DNA of 64,000 bases from Alistipes sp. Zagget8 (lineage in GTDB: Bacteria; Bacteroidota; Bacteroidia; Bacteroidales; Rikenellaceae), in the NCBI GenBank assembly GCA_001941065.1, contig MSHJ01000010.1, positions 1 through 64,000 on the forward strand, given 5' to 3'. Position numbers and translations under genes: made by a program. Each line of letters begins with the position of its first letter. The first letter of the stretch is position 1. Positions 46,303-53,480 of the stretch are shown one piece after another. The notes beneath the pieces were generated by a model. It saw only the letters and a list, made by a program, of their open reading frames with translations, did no database searches and was not told the DNA's origin.

Positions 46303-46689
46303 ATGAAAACATTGGACAGAAAGGCGTCAGAAATCCTGCAAAAATTGCTGGTTCTGCAAAAATCGAAAATCGACAACACAGACGGAGTGTATATGCCTGT
46401 TCATATCGAAATCATCGACCGAACAGACAAGTACGACCACATTTCGCTGGCTCATTACGGACGGCAGAACGGAGATGCCATGCGCGACCCCGAAATGATT
46501 TTTGCACTCCACAAGGAAAGCCAGCAATTCGTTCCGTACTACTACCGTAATGATTATATGGGTATGGAGCAGTACAGCGTTAGATGGACGGAAGAGGGTG
46601 TTTTACTGAACCGTCGTTTACAGGCAGACCACACGACATTCGCTAACCAATGGTTACGCAACATAGCCACTCAACAACACCTATTATGA
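46303..46689 (+). CDS. DUF6908-like hypothetical protein
   Basis: 128 residues from the ATG at 46303 (MKTLDRKASEILQKLLVLQK). The central VYMPVHIEIIDRTDKYDHISLAHYGRQNGDAMRDPEMIF and QFVPYYYRNDYMGMEQYSV resemble the DUF6908 family found on Bacteroidales mobile elements. The stop TGA overlaps the next start (ATGA), so the two are translated together. The function is unknown. The reading frame is open upstream to 46147 without clear coding character. Confidence 0.65.
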   Translation: MKTLDRKASEILQKLLVLQKSKIDNTDGVYMPVHIEIIDRTDKYDHISLAHYGRQNGDAMRDPEMIFALHKESQQFVPYYYRNDYMGMEQYSVRWTEEGVLLNRRLQADHTTFANQWLRNIATQQHLL

Positions 46690-46961
46690 CAGCACGGCGA
46701 TTGGTGGAGAACTGCGTACTGACGAATCAAACCGCAGTCGTGGATGAAATGCTGAACAAGCATTTGCTACCCGAAGAATATATCTATCCGTTCGTGGGCG
46801 ATGTCATGGAATGGTGGCTGATTGATTCGTGGCTGGCAGAACGTCTGAAAAGAGAGGGAGAGGTTATCATCGACGAATACGGTTGCTGTTGGTGGGGCAG
46901 GTTAGCGAGCGGGCAGGCTATCTGCATGGATAACGTGATACAGAAGATTGCAGAAGAGTAA
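46686..46961 (+). CDS. Small hypothetical protein coupled to the DUF6908-like gene
   Basis: 91 residues starting MTARRLVENCVLTNQTAVVDEMLNKHLL. The ATG at 46686 overlaps the preceding TGA. Rich in Trp (MEWWLIDSWLAERL, CCWWGRLASGQA), all encoded by TGG. No domain is recognised; it is a companion gene in Bacteroidales elements by context only. The 174 bp after it hold an imperfect inverted repeat, CAGAGATTAG / CTAATTTCTG (47002-47051), possibly a terminator. Confidence 0.6.
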   Translation: MTARRLVENCVLTNQTAVVDEMLNKHLLPEEYIYPFVGDVMEWWLIDSWLAERLKREGEVIIDEYGCCWWGRLASGQAICMDNVIQKIAEE

Positions 46962-47135
46962 AACTCGGCTTGCATATCGACATAGCAAATTTGTAAATTA
47001 CAGAGATTAGGGGCATTGCAATTCCGAGAAGATTTTGCAGTCTCTAATTTCTGTTTTTACGCTGTCGTAAGGTCGATAATTGTAAACACGAACTATCTGC
47101 AACTCATAATTACAGAGTTTATGCAGGCGTAAAGT

Positions 47136-47849
47136 CTATTTTATAAAAAATATTTTAGCATCGTTGATTTCTGCATCTATAACAGATAGAAGTGTATTGT
47201 ATTTATTACGAGGCCAATTGTGATAAGCTTCTATCAGATTGTATAAGGGGTATATGACAAAACAAAAACAAATAAAAAATGTCACACAAAGGATTATAAT
47301 TTCGGTCGCATTTTTATAGTATAGAGTAATAATAGTTGTTAAAACACTAAAAGCCATTGTCATAATTGTAATAATAACCTCATTTCGCCGATTTAACTTA
47401 ATAGTGGATAAAATATATTTTTTGATATTATATAACGAAGCACAATCTTGTGGAACATTATTCATATCACAGGCCTTTCGCCATATTTCGCGTTGTATGA
47501 TAAAGAAAATTCTATCCCGTTCTTTTCTTCGTTGAGAGAATCTGCCTTTAAATAATGGCGGCGATATTAATTGAGGGTTATGCCGTTTGATAATCACAAC
47601 ATCAAAACGGAATGACAAATGGGACAATTTCCGAATATAATACGCTAAAATAACTGCGAGAAATGCAGCAGAAGAAATAATATAGTAATTTTTTGAAAAG
47701 AATTCTATACCACAAAGACATACTGCAAATAAGAATATTATATATAATTTTCTTATATAATTTTTCTGAAACCGTCTTGTATAAAAATTGTCCCGTAATG
47801 TTGAAATCAACATACTTTCTTGAAACTCCTTGAATCCCTTAGGTGTCAT
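47136..47849 (-). CDS. Membrane protein of unknown function
   Basis: 237 residues with two pairs of hydrophobic helices (about 33-75 and 165-205) separated by a basic, probably cytoplasmic loop (FKGRFSQRRKERDRIFFIIQREIWRKACD). No domain is recognised. AT-rich and on the opposite strand from its neighbours, so probably a separate acquisition. Two-pair layouts like this occur in effector proteins of defence systems, but nothing else here supports that. Confidence 0.6.
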   Translation of the reverse strand: MTPKGFKEFQESMLISTLRDNFYTRRFQKNYIRKLYIIFLFAVCLCGIEFFSKNYYIISSAAFLAVILAYYIRKLSHLSFRFDVVIIKRHNPQLISPPLFKGRFSQRRKERDRIFFIIQREIWRKACDMNNVPQDCASLYNIKKYILSTIKLNRRNEVIITIMTMAFSVLTTIITLYYKNATEIIILCVTFFICFCFVIYPLYNLIEAYHNWPRNKYNTLLSVIDAEINDAKIFFIK

Positions 47850-47942
47850 TATTATTATGATTTAATAGTTTGTTCAATATACTAAAAATCTGCAACAGTT
47901 CCGAGAAATCGGAAAGATGTTTTGCTTTTCAGTTTGTTTGCC

Positions 47943-47950
47943 TATCTTTG
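47943..47950 (+). promoter_or_regulatory. -7 promoter element of the structured-leader lipoprotein operon
   Basis: TATCTTTG, with a TTTG 18 nt upstream at 47921-47924. It would give a leader of about 260 nt. Confidence 0.6.
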
Positions 47951-47990
47951 TAGGACATACGACAAACACGGAAAGTGTAACTTGTTCTCA

Positions 47991-48192
47991 ACTTGCGAAC
48001 GTAGGAAATTCGGAAAGGTAGAGAGAATAGGTCAACATCTTCTCGCGTCATATCCATTCGTGGGTATAGGCGTGGGGCTGTTGCTTATTTATCTACCAAG
48101 GTTTCCTACGACCTGCAAGTTTAAGTAAGTTTTCAGCACCACGCTTTCTGTTTAATTAAAAATCAAAAATTAACCGTCGCGGTGGTGCTGAA
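47991..48192 (+). ncRNA. Candidate structured leader RNA with two nested stems
   Basis: Stem 1: ACTTGC (47991), CGTAGGAAA (48000) and GGTAG (48017) pair in order with CTACC (48093), TTTCCTACG (48102) and GCAAGT (48115), leaving small internal loops; ATATCC/GGGTAT forms an inner hairpin. Stem 2: TTCAGCACCACGC (48132) pairs with GCGGTGGTGCTGAA (48179). A promoter stands just upstream and a lipoprotein start 26 nt downstream. It may be a regulatory leader or a separate RNA. Confidence 0.5.
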
Positions 48193-48217
48193 GCGACAAC
48201 CTAAACTTATTACAACT

Positions 48218-48640
48218 ATGAAAAAGTTGTTTCTATTGGTGGCTCTATTCGCCACAACTGCCTTTGTCGCCTGTTCCGATGACGACGATAAAGTGCAAAT
48301 CAATTTAGATGAACTTGTCGGGACATGGCGTTACACACATTCTGTCGGTTATGAAATCGACGAGGGTGTAAAAGACGAGTGGAACGAGGACATGAACGAC
48401 GCGCAAATCTATTTCGTGTTCAATTCCGATAATACAGGGTCTTACAAGGAAATGGATTCATCGGAAAGCATCGACTATTCAGTATCGTCCAATAATAAAC
48501 TGACGGTACGATATAGCCAATATGGCGACCCGCAAACCTTTACAATTACGGAACTGACGGCATCGACCCTTAAATTGGAGTACCACGAAAAGGGTGATGG
48601 TTGGGAAGAATACGAACTTAAAACATTCAGCAAACAGTGA
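48218..48640 (+). CDS. Lipocalin-like lipoprotein
   Basis: 140 residues from the ATG at 48218; lipoprotein signal MKKLFLLVALFATTAFVAC followed by acidic SDDDD, the surface-export type of tail. The mature part (LVGTWRYTHSVGYEIDEG..., IYFVFNSDNTGSYKEMDSS..., LTVRYSQYGDPQTFTITELTASTLKLEYHE) has the repeated strand pattern of small Bacteroidetes lipocalin-like proteins. Ligand unknown. The next gene overlaps by 4 bp. Confidence 0.75.
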   Translation: MKKLFLLVALFATTAFVACSDDDDKVQINLDELVGTWRYTHSVGYEIDEGVKDEWNEDMNDAQIYFVFNSDNTGSYKEMDSSESIDYSVSSNNKLTVRYSQYGDPQTFTITELTASTLKLEYHEKGDGWEEYELKTFSKQ

Positions 48641-49032
48641 AAAAGATGCTTTTGCTTACTGCCATTATGTTTGCGGCAGTTTCGCTCAATTCATGTTCAA
48701 AGGACGATGAAAGAGAACAAACTTTGGAGATTACTCCTACACAGGCCTATACTTTATACAATAAAGGTTCTATCTGTAAAATTCCTGTTTTTGGCACTCT
48801 GAAAGAGTGGAAATGGGAACTACTGCCTGGATTGGATGATACAGTTCCAGAGTGGCTTACGATTGAAAAAGTAGATATGATTGATTTTTGGAATGTACCT
48901 GGATTGCTTGTTACTGCTACAGATGATAACTTAACTAATTCTGAACGAACAGCCTATATTCGTGTTTACAATGATAAATATGGAATTGAAACGAATGGAC
49001 ATTTAGTTCAAATGCCTAAAAAACAAAACTAA
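48637..49032 (+). CDS. Lipoprotein with BACON-like fold
   Basis: 131 residues. It starts with GTG overlapping the preceding TGA (GTGA). Lipoprotein signal MKKMLLLTAIMFAAVSLNSC, then KDDEREQ. The remainder, with EWKWELLPGLDDTVPEWLTIEK and NLTNSERTAYIRVYND, follows the BACON pattern (a W-x-x-I strand, then N-x-x-x-x-R-x-A-x-I). Probably a partner of the preceding lipoprotein on the cell surface. Confidence 0.65.
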   Translation: MKKMLLLTAIMFAAVSLNSCSKDDEREQTLEITPTQAYTLYNKGSICKIPVFGTLKEWKWELLPGLDDTVPEWLTIEKVDMIDFWNVPGLLVTATDDNLTNSERTAYIRVYNDKYGIETNGHLVQMPKKQN

Positions 49033-49042
49033 TCTATCTTAA

Positions 49043-49094
49043 TGACAGACTTGGAAAGACGGTCTATAATTAACCGCTCTACCCAAGTTTGTCC
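49043..49094 (+). repeat. Stem-loop repeat, copy 3
   Basis: GACAGACTTGG...CCAAGTTTGTCC encloses a shorter inner stem around TCTATAATTAA. Relative of the two copies after the integrase; followed by TTTTTA, so it can act as a terminator of the lipoprotein pair. Confidence 0.65.
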
Positions 49095-49179
49095 TTTTTA
49101 CACACTTGCATATCTCACAAATTTTTCGTATATTTACATCATAATCAAAGAGATAAATTCACAATAAATTTTAGCTAAA

Positions 49180-49644
49180 ATGAAAAGAAAAACACCAAGT
49201 ATTGATTGAAAAACGGGCACAGAGACTATCGACGATGTTCAAATATCGTATATCTCCAAAGGAGTATCTTATGATAATGACCACGGCGTTTGCCTGTTTG
49301 TGGGGCGTAGAACAGATGACCCCACACCACGAGAGTTTCACTATATCTTTGAACTCGACATCGACCCTACGAAAGATATGACCATCTGTTTTCAAAAACG
49401 AGGTCGTTATATGGCAGGATTTTCCTATCTGCTGAATCCAAAAGTCGTAGAGGAAGGTTATCTCGCCATTGTATTGTCCAACATCGTAGATATTCCCAAG
49501 TCCAACTGCAAGCTCAATCTTTTAGAAGCCCATATAAAGAGCGATACGGTCATATTCAGCTATACGGCAATAGACGGTACACAGAAAGATTTCAAATTTC
49601 CACTCACGGGTTTCAACGAAAAATATTTAGAGCAGTTTATATAG
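49180..49644 (+). pseudogene. Hypothetical protein with one in-frame TGA at codon 10
   Basis: The frame from the ATG at 49180 (MKRKTPSID) meets TGA at 49207-49209 and then runs open to 49644: KTGTETIDDVQISYISKGVSYDN and on, ending KYLEQFI, 154 codons in all. Tryptophan would fit the TGA position (SID-W-KTGTETID). No other interruption is present, and the protein has no other Trp. Re-initiation is possible only at non-ATG codons in the first third. The family is not recognised; mostly beta-strand. As with the Rep-like gene, it is either a fresh nonsense mutation or read through. Confidence 0.5.
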
Positions 49645-49719
49645 CTAAAGAATAACGAGTATTGTATGCCCTTTTTTAAGGATATATTTATAATTTTGGC
49701 ATATAAATCAAATTAAGCC

Positions 49720-50580
49720 ATGACAGACACATATATATTTATAGATGAAACAGGTACTCCTGGCCAAAAAACAAATAGTAAATACGGAGGCCCAAGCCTA
49801 TGCTCATGGTTTGCAATACTTGTTTCTCAAAAAGAAAAGTCAGAGATAGAAGGCAAAATTAACAACTTAAAAAATCGTTATCTCCAATCATTAAATTTAG
49901 ATGAATTTCACTTTGTTGAATTATATAATGGAAAGGGAGATTGGCGTTTATTGTCCATAGAAACTAGATTGCATATAATGTATGATTTTGCCGATATATA
50001 CAAGTCTGGAAATTATCCATTATTCGTTCAATCTTTGGATGATAATGATTATGAAAGATTGAAGATTACGCGAGAGCCTTCCGTATCTATCTCCAATTTC
50101 AAGTTGAATAATGTAAAAGATTTTGCACTGATTCTTTTATTTAACAAGCTCAAGTGTTTTTTGAATAAGCATAGCAACCGTTACAAATTACCAGTTCAAA
50201 TCATCATTGACGAAGGGCGTCAAAAAAACAATTCTAAATGCAGAATAGATTTATTGGGAAATAATCTCAAAGATCAAACTATTGAATTTAGGTCTTCCAA
50301 ATCAGAACCACTATTACAGTTGATTGATTTTATTGCATTTAGTCTAAATAGGAATCGATATTTGTTGTCTCAAAATAAAAAATCCCAAAAGGATTTATCA
50401 TTTCTTCAAATGACTACATATGCAAATTTTGAGGTAAATGGATTGAAAAGAGGATTAGTTAATTATATGGGAAATACGACTGAGCAATACGACAATTTTA
50501 TTGATGAGGAATATCGAAAACATAATGAATTTGTACAAGATATAACTCTTGAAGAATTTAAGAAGTTATTGATCCAATGA
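49720..50580 (+). CDS. DUF3800 domain protein (RNase H-fold)
   Basis: 286 residues. DUF3800 motifs in order: YIFIDETGTPG at the N-terminus, FHFVEL near 66-71, QIIIDEGRQKN near 165, and EPLLQLIDFIAFSLNR near 200, giving the acidic residues expected of an RNase H-like fold. The family is frequent in mobile and defence-rich regions but has no settled function. It stands alone with a perfect terminator behind it. Confidence 0.85.
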   Translation: MTDTYIFIDETGTPGQKTNSKYGGPSLCSWFAILVSQKEKSEIEGKINNLKNRYLQSLNLDEFHFVELYNGKGDWRLLSIETRLHIMYDFADIYKSGNYPLFVQSLDDNDYERLKITREPSVSISNFKLNNVKDFALILLFNKLKCFLNKHSNRYKLPVQIIIDEGRQKNNSKCRIDLLGNNLKDQTIEFRSSKSEPLLQLIDFIAFSLNRNRYLLSQNKKSQKDLSFLQMTTYANFEVNGLKRGLVNYMGNTTEQYDNFIDEEYRKHNEFVQDITLEEFKKLLIQ

Positions 50581-50682
50581 ATTTTTTTATCAATAGCAAC
50601 GATTATAGTGGTAATATAACAGTTTAGGGGCTAAACCCATAACAAATTGAAAATCATTACCAGGTTCCAAAAAAATTCATAG

Positions 50683-50720
50683 AATAAAGACGACTTTCAG
50701 GTCGTCTTTATTATTTTTGC
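50683..50720 (+). terminator. Terminator after the DUF3800 gene
   Basis: AATAAAGACGAC / GTCGTCTTTATT, 12-bp perfect stem with a 6-nt loop, then ATTTTTG. The tail TATTTTTG (50712-50719) also fits a -7 element for the IS1-like ORF downstream. Confidence 0.85.
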
Positions 50721-50779
50721 ACCCCGAAAACCGAGCTAAATGATTTTATGTCCGGGCTTACCGGACTTCATGTTACAGA

Positions 50780-51565
50780 TTAGGGGCTAATGATTTGCAG
50801 ATTTTGCGGACACGAGTGCAAAAAAGACGGGCGACAAGCCAACGGCACTCAAAGATATGAATGTAAACACTGTCATAAGAAACACAGGAGGAATATACAT
50901 ACAACGCATATTCGCCTGATTTAGACAAGAAAATCATTCTCTATACCAAAGAAGGCACGGGAATCCGAAGCTCTGCAAGAATTTTACATATCTCTGCCAC
51001 AACCTTGCTCAAACACATTATACTCATAGGAACGCGGATTTCTCGCCCTCCCATTGTAAAACGCCGGATATACGAGGTGGACGAAATTAAGAGTTTCGTG
51101 CGACATAAACAGGATCACGTCTGGATTGCCTACGCGCTGGATCGCAAATCGAAGCAGGTCGTAAGCTTCAACGTTGGAGCAAGAACGAATGCTACATTAA
51201 GTGTGGTAACCGAAACGCTCCATATTGCCGAAGCAAAACGCATCTATACGGATCGATTGCGCAATTATAGATCCCTGATCGAGAAATCCATCCATCGGAC
51301 AACGCTCTATGGAACAAATCATATCGAACGGCATAATCTAACATTGCGCACGCATCTCAAACGGCTTACACGTAAGACAATTTGTTTCAGTCGGAGCCTA
51401 GCTATATTAACTGCAATACTTAAGATTTATTTTTGGGGATAAACATCCAAACTCCAATATTTATAAAAAAGACTAATATGGAAAAAACGGTTAAACGGAG
51501 GAAGATGCCCCTCCCTAAAGTTGAAGCGAAAAAAGCGTAAAAAGTTGTTGTCCGAATTAGGGGCT
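50780..51565 (+). mobile_element. IS1 family element, transposase frame disrupted
   Basis: The first frame (50790-50924) encodes a zinc ribbon, CRFCGHECKKDGRQANGTQRYECKHCHKK, then stops. The matching continuation is in the -1 frame (SPDLDKKIILYTKEG onward) and reaches 51442, with DDE-type residues in YEVDEI, IYTDRLRNY and IERHNLTLRTHLKRLTRKTICFSRS, as in IS1 InsB. IS1 uses a -1 programmed frameshift, but here the zero frame ends very early and no canonical slippery heptamer in frame is seen, so decay is more likely. TTAGGGGCTAA flanks the ORF as a direct repeat (50780 and 51555). Confidence 0.75.
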
Positions 51566-51725
51566 AAAAGGGTGTGATTCTGCCCGGATTAAATAACATT
51601 TTTTCGTCGATCTTGTATCCCGGCTTATTGCGAGAACCCCACTTAGTTACCTTCGGTTTCCTCCTTCGCACCTCGGCAATCCGAGCAAACTCGATTGCGC
51701 TCGGTTGGGTGTCGGTTCTCACCAA

Positions 51726-52309
51726 ACACGTCATACCCAGTCCTTGACGGGTATTTGTGATGTAATCATCGTCGAGCGGCGTTGGTGGCGGTCTTTGATG
51801 ATGTCCATCAGTATACCCTCGACTGTGCGTCGAGCGGCTGCATGCAGAAGTCGTCCAGGATAAGCATGTCGACCCGCTCGATACGCTTCAAGTCGGCCAG
51901 TAGCGTGCCTTTAGCCTTGAATATTTTGAATTGACTCATCAGTTTAGCTGTACTTGCATACATTACCCGGAAGCCGTCCTGGCAGGCCTTATAACCGAGC
52001 AAGGTCACGAGGTAACTCTTGCTCGTACCGGTTGGGCCGGTGATTATGAAGTCCTTGTGGTCGCTCTCGAATTCCATAGCGCCAAGCCGCTCGACCTGAT
52101 TACGGTCGAGGACCCGCTCAAAGGTATAGTCGACATCATCTATGTCTGCGTTGTAACGGAACTGGGCAGCTCTGACAGCCCGTTCAACAGCTCGGCTCTT
52201 GCGGTTGTCCCATTCACTGTGAACCAGGTGCGATACGAATTGGTTTGGGTCATCTTCTTTTTGATGGTGCACTCCAGCGGGCCTTAAAAACGTCGTGCAT
52301 GCTGAACCG
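51726..52309 (-). pseudogene. istB: IS21 family istB, degenerate
   Basis: An IstB ATPase broken by frameshifts. The longest frame (51808-52272) has FVSHLVHSEWDNRKSRAVERAVRAAQFRYNA, P-loop GPTGTSKS and Walker B LILDDF, then shifts; the continuation MDIIKDRHQRRSTMITSQIP lies in another frame, and a further shift follows DW. It assisted the IstA transposase. It is clearly inactive now. The stretch 51443-51725 has no gene. Confidence 0.8.
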
Positions 52310-52327
52310 ACGCCAAGCCGAAAGCCA

Positions 52328-52880
52328 TCAAACTTGTTTGGCTGGCCGAGGCGCGAAGGAAGAAAACTTTGTTAACTCCGTGTTCAGGATAACTTCGTAA
52401 CGGCTGGCTTTGGTGACGACACTCCTTAGGTTGTCAGAAACGATAGCACGAGGAACGCCGCCATAGTAACAGAATTCATTCTCGCACGCCGTAATAAAGT
52501 CCTCCCCTACGTTGACTCTCATAGCCCCCTCCACATAAGTAAGCAGGCTGCACCCGAGGATAGCCACAAACACCTCGACCTCGCGGGGCTGTTCGCCCGG
52601 CGGGTAGATCCACAACTTGGCTCCGGTATAGTCGACGACCAACTTATCCTTCGCTTTATACTCCATACACATGGACAGGTTGCTCACGCGCTCATAACGA
52701 CGCGGGGCAACCCGGAACTGGATCAGGCTGTATCCATCGGGATGGGTGTGCGATAGCACTCTCATTGCTTGTAGCTGGTCATGCCCTTACGAGCCATCTC
52801 TTTGCTTGCTGATGACAGAAAAGCCTCAAGGGTATCCGTGCGAGGATTAGGTTCCTCTGGAATTTCCTCAATGCAGAACA
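52328..52880 (-). pseudogene. istA: IS21 family istA transposase, degenerate and truncated
   Basis: A fragment of IstA covering PEEPNPRTDTLEAFLSSASKEMARKGMTSYKQ, a TGA (52762-52764), then VLSHTHPDGYSLIQFRVAPRRYER, DKLVVDYTGAKLWIYPPG with the first catalytic Asp, and GGVPRAIVSDNLRSVVTKASR with the second. The C-terminal third is deleted and the N-terminal HTH is absent. Related IstA proteins probably have Trp at the TGA position. Confidence 0.78.
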
Positions 52881-52893
52881 GGGCATAAAGATC

Positions 52894-53250
52894 CTAGGGT
52901 TCCTTTCCGGAGAATAGGTAGCGATTTTTATGGAGGTTGTTGTAGCTGTGTGATATTCCGAAAGGATAGTAATCGCTCGTTTGCATCTCATACATAGCAA
53001 TATCTGCCCCTGTGCCTTGCGCTTCTAGCACCGACTGAACAATACGATCATACATGATATCTTCTTCGTTGAACGAGTCGAGCTGAAGGCAGTTTTGCTC
53101 TTGGAGCATATTTTACGTGTTGGGCAATAGAGAGCTGCCCGACAGGATCATAAATGAAAACATATCCCTTGGAGCTTGTTCAGGTCGTGTCCAGAAAGCA
53201 GCTGCTGTTTTCCCATCATATCGTGGAACACTGTTTATATTTGGTTTATG
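52894..53250 (-). pseudogene. Rhs core fragment
   Basis: On the minus strand, QTSDYYPFGISHSYNNLHKNRYLFSGKEP matches the Rhs-associated core (DYYPFG...NRYLFNGKE), and a shifted frame just upstream reads GYVFIYDPVGQL, another Rhs-type segment. The frame ends at a TAG where the IS21 remnant begins, which suggests IS21 inserted into an older Rhs gene. The 230 bp from 53251 to 53480 hold only the promoter of the next gene. Confidence 0.7.
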
Positions 53251-53420
53251 CATATCTTAACTACTTTTCTCTCTAATACTGAATCTCATAATTAATTATC
53301 TTATTACCTCTCAGAACGTTATCTTTCATGTAAGGGCTATGACAAGAAAATGATTTCATAATCATCTAATAATATGATTAATACGCGCATTTTGCAAGGT
53401 CTAAAAACATTCAGTTTAGC

Positions 53421-53451
53421 TTGTAGATGGTCTTTCATCGCAGTAGCTTTG
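53421..53451 (+). promoter_or_regulatory. Promoter of the Rhs operon
   Basis: TTG (53421-53423), 20-nt spacer, TAGCTTTG (53444-53451), 30 bp before the first Rhs gene. Confidence 0.6.
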
Positions 53452-53480
53452 AATATTGACTATTAAACCCCTAAACTCAA

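Larger units (their letters stand above)
42515..50600. mobile_element. Integrated plasmid-like element at tRNA-Lys (left boundary likely, right boundary uncertain)
   Basis: From the 3' half of tRNA-Lys, base composition drops sharply and the gene content changes to integrase, iteron-like repeats, a Rep-like gene and small Bacteroidales hypothetical genes. No relaxase or conjugation gene is seen, so it may depend on another element for transfer. No second copy of the tRNA 3' end is found in the window; the right end may be further on. Confidence 0.5.

Noticed and set aside
47136..47849. Defence effector (SLATT- or Abi-like) for the minus-strand membrane protein
   Set aside because: The two-pair helix layout is suggestive, but there is no sensor partner or recognisable motif.
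50790..51442. IS1 transposase as an intact gene using programmed frameshifting
   Set aside because: The zero frame stops after 44 codons, far shorter than InsA, and the A6 run at 50818 is not in the A-AAA-AAG phase, so decay is the simpler reading.
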